DNA of 64,000 nucleotides, taken from NCBI GenBank assembly GCA_001600355.1, contig BCJU01000001.1, forward strand, positions 2,253,178-2,317,177, given 5' to 3'. Each line of letters starts with the position of its first letter. Within the stretch, counting starts at the first letter, position 1. The notes under the pieces were generated by a model. The model had not been told where the DNA came from. It worked only from the letters and a program-made list of their open reading frames with translations, and did no database searches. The position numbers were made by a program, and so were the translations under genes. Below are positions 39,093 to 50,162 of the stretch, in pieces. Origin of the DNA: Meira nashicola. Taxonomy: Eukaryota > Basidiomycota > Exobasidiomycetes > Exobasidiales > Brachybasidiaceae.

Positions 39093-42000
39093 ATGTCTTT
39101 TGGTTGGCAGCAGCAGCAACCTAATCAACATCAAAACCAACAATCTCAACAAAATTTTCATATTCATTCACAAAAGCCTACATTTTCCGAACCTTTTGCT
39201 CCAGTACAGCAGCAACAACAGAATAATATGAACACAGCAACAGGCGCAATGTCTAATGCGATGCCCGGCATGTCTCACTCAGCATCATTCTCTGGAATAC
39301 CTAATGCTTTTGGAAGTAGTAATCAGGATCAAAGTAATAATGTTGACCTGAACAATATTTTATCAAATTATAATCCAAAGATGATTTCTACACAATTGCA
39401 ACAACATCATCCATTCTCACAGCATCAACAAGATCAAATGCAGCAACAGCGGATGGATTCAGCAAGTGCAGCAGCAGCAGCAGTGGCAGCATATGGTCAT
39501 CTAGGAATGCAACAGGGTCAAAATTCTGGCAATATAGGCACTTTCAATGCAGGTCCTTCGAATGTTATGTCAATGAATCAACAACAGATACAACAACAAA
39601 ACGGGTCTATGCAAGGATCTATAGGACAAATTCCAAGAGCGATGTCAGGAGCAACATGGACTGCAATGCAAAATCAACAAAATTATCCTACACTTTCGCA
39701 ACTTCATACACAAATGATGAGTGGAACGAAAGGAGTATCAGGTGCCAGAGGAGCGGGCGGATATGAAGGAGATGCTTCGAATACATCTTCAACTCAAACG
39801 CCAGGAGCGAGTAGTGGTGATGATGGAAATGGAGGTGGAAAAAAGAGAAGCAATACTATCTCACATGCACCAAATGATCCTTCTATTACCGCTCTTGCCA
39901 ATTCAGGATACGTTGGAGGAAGTTCAACGTCTTCGGAAGCATATGCTAATGATAATGGTCAGAATGAATCATTCAATCGTGGTAGAGATACGTTGAAAGC
40001 ACCACCTCAAAGGCCTTCTTTACGACATAGGCGATCTCATAGTGGTTCTCAAGCGATAAGCTCAAATAGTGTTAGCTGGGCCAGTGAAACGACTCAAGGA
40101 GGGAAGAGATTATCGGGACCGAATCTAACATTTAATACGATCACTAGTCCTGTAGCACCCTACGCTCCAAATTTGCATGGACATGCCGCAAGTCATCCAC
40201 CTGGCCTTGGCGGCCAGGTCTTACGTGGAGTGGATGTAGGAACAGGAGGTAATAATGCAGCGACTGATTTCACTAAACGTAAAGGATGGCATAATCGAAT
40301 CGTGGACGAATTGCTAGATTTCGTTCATGTTCTTGATGAGAATGGAAAGGTAGTACATGCTGCTTCAAGCGTTGGAACGTTGACAGGTTGGAAATTGGAA
40401 GAATTACGAGGAAGGATGATTACAGATTTCATTCATAAAGATGACGCAAAAGCATTTATGGACGAATTTAAATCTTGCCTTCAAGAACGCAAAGAGATGA
40501 CAATGTATTATCGTTTCCGCAAAAAGCCACAAACAGCTGAAGATAAGAAAAGGGTGAGAGAGCAAAGAATTGCATCGAACGTTGGACTTTCAACTTCAGG
40601 TTCTGCATCTGAAGGTGATTCATCCTCTAATCAAGATTCTGTGAAGAAAAGCATGACAGCTTTCGCGGATGGTATGACAGAAGCTAGAGCAGATAACAAT
40701 GATGACGATGAAGAAGCAGAATTTCGCGATGATAGAATAGAAAAATACGTCGTATTTGAGGTTACAGGTCATCCTTACTTTTCCGATGAACAAGAAGATG
40801 TCGCCTTGGAACAAAGTGTCGGCGGAAAAACTCTTGATGGATTAGAGCCCACTTCACCACTAATGAGATCTAACGTCAATTCTACACAAACGTCACCTAT
40901 AGGTAAAAAGATGAACGTCAATGAAAGCAGTATTTCTGTGAAGAAAGAGGAAGACGATCAGACGAATAATCGCATTCAATGTTTCTTCTTGTCGGGAAGA
41001 GTATATCCGACCAAGAATATTGGCATGCTGGACAGCTTCTTAGAATTGAAATTGGAAAATGAAAGGTTACGTCTTCTTCTTGGCGAATTGAGCGTGAATG
41101 ATGGTACGATGCCTTTGCCTGCAGATGGAAGTAGTGATGGAAGAAGAAGTTTGGATGAAGTAGCATATCCGATCGATTATCCGATTGATCTCGAAAGTAA
41201 TAAAACTGGTTCAACAGGACATGGTGGTATGGGTCATACTGGAAATGGCTCTATGGAAGACCTTTCTGCAACTCGAAGAGGATCGCTCACTAGCCCGCGA
41301 ACAAATGCAAGTGCACCTACCAGTCCACAACAAATGCAAATGGAACGATCTATGACTAGCAATACAATTGGTGGCGCTTCAACGGCTGCAGGTGAAGAAT
41401 CAGATGAAGCTGAGAGTCCTTTATTGGATGGAACAGATGATCCAAAAAGGAAAAAGAAGAAACCTAAACAAGAAGAAGGTGATTATGTTTGCACAGATTG
41501 TGGAAGAGTTGATTCTCCTGAATGGCGAAAAGGACCTTTGGGTCCTAAGACGTTGTGTAATGCATGTGGATTACGTTGGGCAAAGAAGATTAAAAGAAGT
41601 GGCGGTGATCCGAATGCAGTTTCAAAAGCAGGAGCTGCAGCTAAAGCACAAGCAGCAGGAAAGGTATTAGGCTCAAATTCTATACCTTCTTTACCGTCAA
41701 ATTTGGGACAAAGGCAGAATTACGTCAATGCAAGCGGACCAATGGAAAGGCCACAAATGACTTCAAGTCAAAGTAGTAGCGCTGCAATGTTTGCAAGTAT
41801 GCATCAACCTCAACATCCTCCTTTGCCTCATTCTGCTTCTTCTTTCGATACCAGCTTTTCAAGCATGCAAGCTGCAATGTATAGTGCATCTCCAACACAA
41901 ATTGCATTCGGTCCCCATCCAGGTCCGCCTCCAGGTCATATGGATCATCCAGGTTCTATGCCTCCTTTAATGCATCATAATAGTAGCTTCATTTCTCAAT

Positions 42001-42122
42001 CTCCTGTTGCACCGCAAATGAGTAATCAAATACCATCACAACAGCAGCAACAGCAACAGCAGCAGCAGATTCAATTTGGTCAAGGTCAAACAGGACTACC
42101 TCCAAATCATATGATGTATTAA
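39093..42122 (+). CDS. WC-2: White Collar-2-like PAS/GATA transcription factor
   Basis: Intronless protein of 1009 aa from the ATG giving MSFGWQQQQ. WC-2 partners with the flavin photoreceptor WC-1 to activate blue-light genes. The N-terminal 300 residues are Q/N/S-rich. The PAS domain begins near residue 397 (KGWHNRIVDELLDFVHVLDENGKVV, GWKLEELRGRMITDFIH) and is split by an acidic insertion before IQCFFLSGRVYPTKN. A coiled-coil-like LDSFLELKLENERLRLLLGEL follows. The GATA zinc finger has Cys800-x2-Cys803-x18-Cys822-x2-Cys825, with the basic tail LRWAKKIKRSGG. The C-terminus has a polyglutamine run from a CAG/CAA repeat near 42041-42069. No flavin-binding LOV motif (NCRFLQ) is present, which fits WC-2 rather than WC-1. 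Confidence 0.92.
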   Translation: MSFGWQQQQPNQHQNQQSQQNFHIHSQKPTFSEPFAPVQQQQQNNMNTATGAMSNAMPGMSHSASFSGIPNAFGSSNQDQSNNVDLNNILSNYNPKMISTQLQQHHPFSQHQQDQMQQQRMDSASAAAAAVAAYGHLGMQQGQNSGNIGTFNAGPSNVMSMNQQQIQQQNGSMQGSIGQIPRAMSGATWTAMQNQQNYPTLSQLHTQMMSGTKGVSGARGAGGYEGDASNTSSTQTPGASSGDDGNGGGKKRSNTISHAPNDPSITALANSGYVGGSSTSSEAYANDNGQNESFNRGRDTLKAPPQRPSLRHRRSHSGSQAISSNSVSWASETTQGGKRLSGPNLTFNTITSPVAPYAPNLHGHAASHPPGLGGQVLRGVDVGTGGNNAATDFTKRKGWHNRIVDELLDFVHVLDENGKVVHAASSVGTLTGWKLEELRGRMITDFIHKDDAKAFMDEFKSCLQERKEMTMYYRFRKKPQTAEDKKRVREQRIASNVGLSTSGSASEGDSSSNQDSVKKSMTAFADGMTEARADNNDDDEEAEFRDDRIEKYVVFEVTGHPYFSDEQEDVALEQSVGGKTLDGLEPTSPLMRSNVNSTQTSPIGKKMNVNESSISVKKEEDDQTNNRIQCFFLSGRVYPTKNIGMLDSFLELKLENERLRLLLGELSVNDGTMPLPADGSSDGRRSLDEVAYPIDYPIDLESNKTGSTGHGGMGHTGNGSMEDLSATRRGSLTSPRTNASAPTSPQQMQMERSMTSNTIGGASTAAGEESDEAESPLLDGTDDPKRKKKKPKQEEGDYVCTDCGRVDSPEWRKGPLGPKTLCNACGLRWAKKIKRSGGDPNAVSKAGAAAKAQAAGKVLGSNSIPSLPSNLGQRQNYVNASGPMERPQMTSSQSSSAAMFASMHQPQHPPLPHSASSFDTSFSSMQAAMYSASPTQIAFGPHPGPPPGHMDHPGSMPPLMHHNSSFISQSPVAPQMSNQIPSQQQQQQQQQQIQFGQGQTGLPPNHMMY
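42041..42069 (+). repeat. CAG/CAA polyglutamine tract in WC-2
   Basis: A run of ten glutamine codons (mixed CAG and CAA) near the WC-2 C-terminus. Length may vary between isolates. Confidence 0.85.
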
Positions 42123-42725
42123 TTCATGACTGGAAATAACGCTCTTTTCCTTCTTTCGATTTTCAACCTTGTGCTATGTATAAAGGACACCCTCTGTTCT
42201 TATTCTTTCTTTCTTTATGTACTATTCTGGATGGTTTGACCACCACCCTTGTTCAACATTTGCAACGTGTCACCTTTTTCCTTTTTTCTTCCTATCACGT
42301 TTACATTTCGCCCTTTTTATTCTTATAATTATTGTATCATCGTCAATACCCAAAATACACGTAGGATCGACTTCTTCTTTTTTTCTTCTTCATTTCACTC
42401 TCTTTTATTTACAAAAAACTGAAGGGCAAATCGATACGAAGAAAAAAGAGATTAAAGATGCAATCAATCAATTGATTTAAAAGAAATATCCCATTGTTTT
42501 AATGTGCGAAGAATTTTTGTGTAAAGGAGAGTATGCTAAAACGCAATATTAGAAGAAAATAGTACACGGAAAGAGCGTTTGGATATTTGGGAGAATGAAT
42601 GAGATCTGTTTAAAGTGTCCAAAATAACGAATGATGATATGAGCAAACGGGTATCGATGCATGTGTTGCATTAGAATGAAGGAAAAAAATCATAAAGAAT
42701 GTTCTAAAAGAAAAAATCATCCCGC
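42123..42725. other. Convergent 3' intergenic region
   Basis: About 600 bp between the stops of WC-2 and the giant disordered gene. It is T/C-rich on the WC-2 side, with no supported gene. Confidence 0.5.
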
Positions 42726-45700
42726 TCAATCTCTTTGCTCTGCAGTCTTATCGGCTGAAGAGGAAGAATGATTTTGATTATTGAATTCGGCAGATGGATT
42801 TGGCGGTGTTGGCCAAACACGACTTCTGACCATGTTCATTATACCATCACTTTCACGTCTTCTTTCGGCGGGAATGCTTGTATCAGATCTTTGTCGTTGA
42901 ACATTGTAATCGCTTCCGCTTTCACTTCCTGAACTGACAGGTGATTGCCTCAAATGTGTTTGCCAAGCTGATGGAGGTGCAAGATGACCACCAGATGTGC
43001 TGGGTTCCGTGGTTTGTTGTAAGATACTACCAGTTGCAACTTCATCAGCCAATGATAATGGCCTTGGTGCTGCTGGAGATGCGAAATCGATAAAACCTGT
43101 TTCGCCTTCTCCTGATTCTGTTGAGGTTTGTCTCGTATATTCTGGTTCCAATTGCCTTACACCCGTTTGTTCGGGAGAATTGGGTTGAGTACCTTGTTCA
43201 CTTGTAGGGTACATCAAAACACTAGCAGCAAAACTTTCAACCCTTGGTCTTTGCGTTTGCGCTTCTCTTGCCAAAATTTCATGTGTCATTTGTGAAGAAT
43301 GTTGATCATCTTCCATCATTGCACTTTCATCTTCTTCTTCTTCGTCATCGTTCACATCGCTAAGTCCAGTATCAACACGATCACGTAATCTTGTACTAGG
43401 TCTGCTATTCGTATCATCGTGAATTTGAGGTTGTCTTCCTCCATGTACTCTGCCTAAACGCATTCCCAAAATTTGATCAATTCTTGAGACAGGAGCAGAC
43501 GACGAGCCTGAAGCTTGAACGGGACTCTCAGCAGCACGAATTGATCCAATATTGATCGAACCTTGTGGAGGAGCATAATGCTCTCCGATACTACTCTCAT
43601 TCCACGCTGAGTCATTATCATCTAAAGCAGAATCACGACCTAAACGAGTAGAACGATCCAAGCTTGTTCGACTTTGAGATTGAAAGCGTAAAAGGTTGCT
43701 CATCATTCGTTCAATTGTCGTATCAGCAGGTTGTGTTGAACTAGTTTCTGTAGCATTCCCTACTTCTTCTCCTTCATTCAGATTTTCTCCACGATCCATC
43801 TGCTCTAAATCGGGTGATTCTTCGTCAAAGAGGTTTTCAGTGGTAGGATGAATGGAAGAAGATTGATGTGGCAGATTAGTATTTGATAATCTACGGTCTG
43901 GAACTGGAGTTGAAGAAGTGTTGCTTGGTAAAGAATAGATGGAAGCCAAACCTGAAAGATCACGAGACATACTTTGAGAAGGTTTGCGGAAAAAGAGTGA
44001 GTTAAATGCTTCATCTCCATGTTCATCCGTATTCCATAACATCTCACGTGAATGTTGTGAAGCTGTATCATCTGATGAGATTCTGCCCGAACTTGAATGG
44101 CTACGTTGAAGTCCGCTCGTTTGCAAATCTTGTTCGTCAAGTAGTGAGGCTGGAACATGAGTACCTCGGAGAAGAGCTGGCTGTTGTCTGTTACCTGTCC
44201 TTAATGGAGAAGAAGTTGTCATCGTGATTGATCGGATCGATCGATCTTGACTTCTCAATTGACTTTCTTGACTTCCGAACCAATCACCATCATCAACAGG
44301 TTGCACCAGTGGTGGCGTTTGGAATGCGCCACTTTGAGCGTTACTAAAGCCAGTTTGAAGGTTAGTGAAAGGTGAATGTGGGATACCAATTTGTTTTGAC
44401 TTGGTACTTGTCATTTGCGTAGAAGAAGAAGAACCCACTTCAAGATCAATAGGAGGACTATTAGATGGTGACAAACCAGAAGTACCAGGAGTACTACTTG
44501 AACGTTGCCTTCTCGGCGGTACAGGCAAAGATTCTTGAGGTCTGCTTCTCATCAAAATTTCGGAATTAGGCGTAGGTCGCAAATTAGATGATTGTTCTGT
44601 ATTGGTGGAACCGTCAATCATTCGACTCATGCCTAGACTTAACCTTCGTTTTTCCGCTTCTTGATCACCAGAATCAACACTTGGACGTGTTGGTCTTTGT
44701 CCTTGATACGAACTTCTTTCATTTGACGATGAAGTGATAGAATTAGCCGTTTGACCTTGTCTTACTTGCACACTCGCACGATTAGCAGCTGCTAGATTTA
44801 GATATGCAGCCAATTCGTCACTACTACTAGGCCTATGATATCCTTTTTTCGTTGCATATCTGCCTGGAGTTGAAAATTCTTCTTGTGACTTGTTTGTCAA
44901 ACCTATATCGGGCCTTGGTGAAGAAATTGCCGCGCCAAATTGATCAACAGTCGATTGTGTAGCTTGAGAAGGTGGCAATCGTAAATCTACAATCGGCTTG
45001 TCGGCAGAAGAGCTTGTCGTATACCAACTAGGATGACGGATTTGGAAAGGACCTTTTCCTAATCCTGGACTTGTACTCTTCTCATCCATCTCTCTTCCGA
45101 TGACAAAAGGTCGATCATGCATTATCCTCTCGTCTGATGGTAGTGAAGCGCGTTTCTCGAAATCGTATCTAGATAAAGTCACTGCACGACTTCTTCGTGA
45201 TCCTGATTTAGACTTTCTGCGATCGGCATCCTTTTCAGTCTCTTTCTTTTGAGAAGAGGTTGATTGTCCCACACAAGGTGCTGCAAATGAAGTAGCAGCG
45301 GCAATAGCACTTGCTCTCAAACGCGAAAGACCTTCCATACTCTTTGATCTTGTTCGAGTAGAGCCAAGTCTTTCTTCTTGATCATTTCCAAGCTTTTTAG
45401 TCGGTCTTGGAAAACAGGAAGTTGGAGGGGGAGGACTCGGCATTGGTGGTGGGACAGAATCCTTTTCTTTTGACTTTTGTCGAAGATCAGGTGTACTCTT
45501 TGCTTGTCGCAAATTTGCTTGTTCCTTTGGAGTGGATCTTTTGCTCGAAGATCGATTACTTTTCTGACTTTTACGATAAGATGGATCGGTAGCTCCAAAG
45601 CTTTTGCGATGTTGCTCTCGCCACTTTTCTCTCTCTTGTTCTAACTCTCGTCCTTGAGCAAGCACCAACGATGAATCAGGTATATCTTCATCATCAGAGT

Positions 45701-48299
45701 CAGAGATCAGATTTGGCGTTAGAGCTGGCGTAGATGGAACGCGGGCGTTTGTTGAATTTTGAGCCCTTCTCCTATGACCATGTCGAGATGATGTTCGGAT
45801 AGGAATTGCAGGTCTCTCTTCTGCCATCACCCATTGCTCTTGATCAGAAGGTCCTAAACGACTGTCATTTTCATTAGCAGGAACATCAGGAGGCATACGA
45901 TGATGAAAGAATGGTCGATTTCTACCATTTGCGCTACCGAATGTATCTGTTTGATCTTGTGCAAGTAAAGCTTGTGTCCGACTTGCATTATGATCATCAT
46001 CATTACGTGGGTAAGCAGCAGGCATCCTTCTATTTCGTTCAAATGCTGCCGATCGTTGAGCAGCTCGAATTGAACGTCGTGATGCTTGACCACCTTCACT
46101 GTGATAACCTTCAGCTGTCTCATCTTCATACCTATCCAAGCTACTCCTTCCACCTCTCAATGTTGGTCTCGGCATCAAAACACGTTCACATCCATTCTTT
46201 GGCTCAAGCCATCCTCCTGCTTCCGGCGCATGTGATGTTAATTCATCCAAATGCAATTGTTGTAGTAAAGTGAACCTCCTATGTGCTTCCGCTGCTGCAT
46301 CTCTTCGGATGTTATCTGCTCCAGCTCCAGCCCCAGCTCCACTTTCAGATTCTTCTGCGATTGCATGTTGCTGTTGTTGCGCTTGTTCCTCTGCAAAATG
46401 ACTAGGAGATGAGGAAGCGAATGGAGTCCTTTGTTGACTGATTTGTGCTGAAGGAGATAGATTTTCTGACCAAGTTTGACTGATTGATGCAGAAGCAGGT
46501 TCAAAACGTTCACTTTGCGACAATTGTCCAGTTTCACCTGATGATGATGCAGCAATGGGTGATAGTGTTTGGATGAAACGAGGAGGAACAAGTTCACCGG
46601 GTTGAAAGCTTGAGCGTTCTGAAAGCTGTGTCCCTTCTAAGCCCAATCCACGCGTTTCTTCGGGTAAAAGATGAGCTATCCTGTGACTACTAGATGGACT
46701 TGAAGATGAACCAAAAGCATCAGATGATTGTAATGATTGAATAGAACGTACTGATCCAGATCCACTGACAATTTGCGAGAAATTTGTAGATTTTCCTTTT
46801 GCATCTTTAATTGCTGCTTCTGTTTCACGATCACTAATTGAAGGTCTTGTAATTTGTGAATTGATTGTTGATCGTGAATCTGCCTTTCGATGTTGTACTC
46901 TAGGCTGTTGTATGGAAGTGCGATGTACACTTTTTTGTTGATCTATCGATGTTCCACGTACACCTGATCCACTCGCTTTGAAATTAATCGATCCATCACG
47001 CAAGCTTGTTAAACTTGTAGATGCGCTTCCAAGTCCTTTAGCAGGTGCAGGATACGTTGTAGTAGCAAAAGAGCCAGAATGACCTTCAGATGAAGAGCCT
47101 ACTGAACTATCATGACGATGCATAGACGTATTTCCGATCAATGGACTGCTTGAAGCACTGTTACTTGCGCCCATTCCAGTTCTTCTGGTGCTGCTGTTCA
47201 TTGTACTACTTGATGTTTTCGCTTTCATATCTCTCGCTTGTCCAGAAGAAGATGGAGGGAAGGCAGTCGTTCGCTGTTGTGTACTTGGTCCTGCTTGTGT
47301 TTGTTGTCCAGGATAGAATGGATCTCTGCGAAAAGGCCAAGATCCAGAAGAAGTGATCATAGAAGGACTTTGTTCTTTATCAAATCGCATAGAGGAAGGC
47401 AAAGAATCTTTTAGCGCTCCTGATCGAGGTGCATAAAAATCCAAAGGTGCATTACCACCATGGGTATAGGAAGTCGGTAATCCTGATCCCATAATCGCTC
47501 CACTTTTTTTGCCTAAACTACTACTAGCCTGCATTGCGGTGGATGAAGAAGCTGTTTGACCGAATTGAGTTGATGGACCACTTGTTTGTTTTGATCGTTG
47601 AGAGTGTGACATGTATGAAGGCGTATACCGTGAAATACTTTGATTTGTATCGCTCAATCCTAAACCGATCAAAGATGATGATGATGTTGTTCCTTCGTTT
47701 CCACTCGTTCGCGATAAAGATGCTTGCGGTTGAGATGACGTTTGCGGATGACCCACAAGACCAGACGGTCTAACAAAAGATTGTTTTTCTGTGCGAGGAG
47801 ATATTGGTCCATGGTAGGGAATATAATTTGAATCTGCCGCTTGTTGTTGAGGACTTTCATTGTCTTCCGATCGACTTCTCCTACGTGAAGATATGGATGA
47901 TGGATCCCAAGCCTTGCCTAAAGAATGTTCTTTAGAACGTCTCGTTCCAGATTGCATTGTAGGTTGTGGATATGCTATTATTGGATTTTGTCCGCTATGC
48001 GGCAAAAAATAAGACGATTTTCCAATCACGCTTCCGCCGCTTTGATGTAAAATTGCGGGCGGTGAATAAGATAAAAGAGGACTCCTTGGCGATCCAGTTA
48101 ACTCTAATTGCGGAGGACCAGGCGAAGCGATCCGACCAGCGGCAACATACTGCTCTTGCGAAAGATGACCTAAATCTTTCGATTGATTGGATTTCCGTAA
48201 TGGGTTTAAAATATTTGTCATCTTTCCTCGATTATTGTTTGATGAACTACTTTGATTGCCGCCGCTTGGCTGACTAGGCTGAGCGCCAACAGAATCCAT
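42726..48299 (-). CDS. Giant disordered serine-rich protein, unrecognised
   Basis: Intronless ORF of 1857 aa from the ATG at 48299; upstream the frame offers only a TTG. It is one of the longest ORFs in the window and is almost entirely S/T/Q/P/R-rich, with no visible globular domain or membrane segment. Notable parts are a conserved-looking N-terminus (MTNILNPLRKSNQSKDLGHLS), an alanine/glutamate helix with RRDAAAEAHRRFTLLQQLHLDELTSH, a basic RRKSKSGSRRSRAVTLSRYDF segment, and a proline-rich SVPPPMPSPPPPTSCFPRPTKK. Many RxxS and SP sites suggest heavy phosphorylation. A scaffold or cortical signalling role is speculation. Confidence 0.75.
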   Translation of the reverse strand: MDSVGAQPSQPSGGNQSSSSNNNRGKMTNILNPLRKSNQSKDLGHLSQEQYVAAGRIASPGPPQLELTGSPRSPLLSYSPPAILHQSGGSVIGKSSYFLPHSGQNPIIAYPQPTMQSGTRRSKEHSLGKAWDPSSISSRRRSRSEDNESPQQQAADSNYIPYHGPISPRTEKQSFVRPSGLVGHPQTSSQPQASLSRTSGNEGTTSSSSLIGLGLSDTNQSISRYTPSYMSHSQRSKQTSGPSTQFGQTASSSTAMQASSSLGKKSGAIMGSGLPTSYTHGGNAPLDFYAPRSGALKDSLPSSMRFDKEQSPSMITSSGSWPFRRDPFYPGQQTQAGPSTQQRTTAFPPSSSGQARDMKAKTSSSTMNSSTRRTGMGASNSASSSPLIGNTSMHRHDSSVGSSSEGHSGSFATTTYPAPAKGLGSASTSLTSLRDGSINFKASGSGVRGTSIDQQKSVHRTSIQQPRVQHRKADSRSTINSQITRPSISDRETEAAIKDAKGKSTNFSQIVSGSGSVRSIQSLQSSDAFGSSSSPSSSHRIAHLLPEETRGLGLEGTQLSERSSFQPGELVPPRFIQTLSPIAASSSGETGQLSQSERFEPASASISQTWSENLSPSAQISQQRTPFASSSPSHFAEEQAQQQQHAIAEESESGAGAGAGADNIRRDAAAEAHRRFTLLQQLHLDELTSHAPEAGGWLEPKNGCERVLMPRPTLRGGRSSLDRYEDETAEGYHSEGGQASRRSIRAAQRSAAFERNRRMPAAYPRNDDDHNASRTQALLAQDQTDTFGSANGRNRPFFHHRMPPDVPANENDSRLGPSDQEQWVMAEERPAIPIRTSSRHGHRRRAQNSTNARVPSTPALTPNLISDSDDEDIPDSSLVLAQGRELEQEREKWREQHRKSFGATDPSYRKSQKSNRSSSKRSTPKEQANLRQAKSTPDLRQKSKEKDSVPPPMPSPPPPTSCFPRPTKKLGNDQEERLGSTRTRSKSMEGLSRLRASAIAAATSFAAPCVGQSTSSQKKETEKDADRRKSKSGSRRSRAVTLSRYDFEKRASLPSDERIMHDRPFVIGREMDEKSTSPGLGKGPFQIRHPSWYTTSSSADKPIVDLRLPPSQATQSTVDQFGAAISSPRPDIGLTNKSQEEFSTPGRYATKKGYHRPSSSDELAAYLNLAAANRASVQVRQGQTANSITSSSNERSSYQGQRPTRPSVDSGDQEAEKRRLSLGMSRMIDGSTNTEQSSNLRPTPNSEILMRSRPQESLPVPPRRQRSSSTPGTSGLSPSNSPPIDLEVGSSSSTQMTSTKSKQIGIPHSPFTNLQTGFSNAQSGAFQTPPLVQPVDDGDWFGSQESQLRSQDRSIRSITMTTSSPLRTGNRQQPALLRGTHVPASLLDEQDLQTSGLQRSHSSSGRISSDDTASQHSREMLWNTDEHGDEAFNSLFFRKPSQSMSRDLSGLASIYSLPSNTSSTPVPDRRLSNTNLPHQSSSIHPTTENLFDEESPDLEQMDRGENLNEGEEVGNATETSSTQPADTTIERMMSNLLRFQSQSRTSLDRSTRLGRDSALDDNDSAWNESSIGEHYAPPQGSINIGSIRAAESPVQASGSSSAPVSRIDQILGMRLGRVHGGRQPQIHDDTNSRPSTRLRDRVDTGLSDVNDDEEEEDESAMMEDDQHSSQMTHEILAREAQTQRPRVESFAASVLMYPTSEQGTQPNSPEQTGVRQLEPEYTRQTSTESGEGETGFIDFASPAAPRPLSLADEVATGSILQQTTEPSTSGGHLAPPSAWQTHLRQSPVSSGSESGSDYNVQRQRSDTSIPAERRRESDGIMNMVRSRVWPTPPNPSAEFNNQNHSSSSADKTAEQRD

Positions 48300-49012
48300 A
48301 TTGATTTTATCAGAAGGCGGAACGCTAGAAAGAAGCGGAAACAATGTAATGTTGTTGTGAAATTAGGTCCGCTTTGATACCAGAAAAGATGAAAACATTG
48401 ATTCTTTGCTAGGTTTGACGATCGATTAATATAATGATGGTGTCAAGAGTTAAATTAAGTCAACTTCCAAAAAAAATTGTTTTAGAAACAAAGGAACACC
48501 AAAGATAGGAACTGCCGAAACGGAAAGTTTTCCTCCGCCTTGATTCAAACTCAATTACGGGTACGGTGGCGTCAAGTTTGTTTAGACACCGCGGCGTTTA
48601 TTTTCACACAATAACTCGTTCGGTAGCTGGATTGAGGGCGCTGAATGTGTGGCAGTGGCAAGTCTTTTTTTCTTTTGACGTTGAGAAGTTTGAAGCTAGA
48701 TTATCGTATGCTGATTCCTTTCGTAGGTTTGTGCGTCAGGATTGAATTGGACTGCAAAGGAATGTTGGCGTAGAAATAAAGAATGATATCGAGTAGAGGT
48801 CCGTGTGTTCCGAATTCGTGGGAAATTTGAATGCATATAGAATTATTGTTCATATATGCACTTTTTACGGGCGAAAGAGATAGGTTGCACTCTCTTTTGA
48901 TCAAACGGGCTTCAATTGAGTGGCGAAGTTGTGCGCTCGAATGGAACGGGTATGTCGGGTTGCTTGTCTCAAAAGAACGATAGTCTGATCGAAGTTAATG
49001 ACGGACCAAGAT
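48300..49012. other. Intergenic region
   Basis: About 710 bp, presumably the promoter of the giant disordered gene. No convincing ORF, repeat or RNA gene seen. Confidence 0.45.
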
Positions 49013-49270
49013 TTAGTCAAGTATGTTAGTTGAATTCTCTATACGATCATCGAGAGTGATACTGCAAAGTGATCTGTATTTGTTGGAGATTGATCCTGTT
49101 TGTGACTCACTCTCCTGCTCATTCACCTCTGGCTCTGTTGTTGAACTTCTATTTTGCTTTTCAAAGACAGACCCTTGAGGCGGATCAACCCCTAAGATTT
49201 GAATGAAGTCAAAGTTTTCAGTGAAAGAAAGTGTTGATGTGGTCTTATCAAGAATCAATTTCGGCGCCAT
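49013..49270 (-). CDS. Possible small protein of 85 aa, unrecognised
   Basis: Short ORF starting MAPKLILDKTTSTLSF in a favourable ATG context (ATGGCG). Acidic and serine-rich in its second half, without a known domain. A GTGAAT or GTGAGT donor and a TTTGCAG acceptor inside it could shorten it by splicing, but either version ends soon after. It may be a real small gene or a chance ORF in an intergenic region. Confidence 0.25.
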   Translation of the reverse strand: MAPKLILDKTTSTLSFTENFDFIQILGVDPPQGSVFEKQNRSSTTEPEVNEQESESQTGSISNKYRSLCSITLDDRIENSTNILD

Positions 49271-50162
49271 TGACGTTGGAAAAAAAACCGCTCACACTTT
49301 AGGATGTATGTGGATGTATGTATCTGTGTGCGGACATGTGGATACTTAATTTCCATCAGTCCGTTTGAGCGCATACATACAAACATACAGTATTTCTTAA
49401 GAAGAAATAATGCATGTTCCTTTTTATCAATTTTAGCCTCTCTAAAATTAAATGGAAAAACATGCCGCTTCAGTGCTCGGGATTCATCTAAAGCGGCACA
49501 TATCCAGGCAACTAGAACACTGTCACCAGGCTTTGCTTGAATTTAGGCGCATAATAAATTCTCCTATTTCCAGATGTATACCAAAAGTACCTTAAATGAA
49601 AAAAAGCCCTTACTTAACAAATAAAGTCCCCACTCATTCTTATACGCGTCTAGTAGTATATACTCTATAATACACAATGCTTTTGTACCGTCTAAAAAAA
49701 ATTTACTAGTGCGTGCGTCATTGTTTGTTTGTTTGTTTAACAAGCAAACAGTCTATGTATAGAACTTCTATCCCGGCTAGCCTTGTACGCGTTCAGAAAG
49801 GACGCTTCTCGCGATTTTAAAGGTGATTTCACTGATGCACGTACGCTAAATCCAGTTCCCGCTGTAGCAGCGATTGTTCTACGTGCATGTGACACTCCTC
49901 AATGTTCGTGACATAATCGTACAGGTTTATTTTGATAAAATCACATTCACCCAGATTTGTTATCGTATCCTGCAGGCGAATTAAGGTTTCTTCAATTAAC
50001 AATAGTGACGAGGAAATGATGCATCGCGGTTTCATCTATCACCCCAAAAACGTGTTTTGCCTAGATGACGTCAACGACTGTCATGCAAATAGACAGTCAA
50101 TTGCTAAAGAATTATAACATCATAATATATTATTTCATCAGATCTTGTCTCTGCTTTTATCA
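49271..50162. other. Intergenic region downstream of DOA1
   Basis: About 890 bp with short low-quality ORFs only. It has TATGTATG/CATACATAC motifs near 49303-49390 and a GTTTGTTTGTTT..AACAAGCAAACA imperfect inverted repeat near 49723-49750. No gene is supported. Confidence 0.45.
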
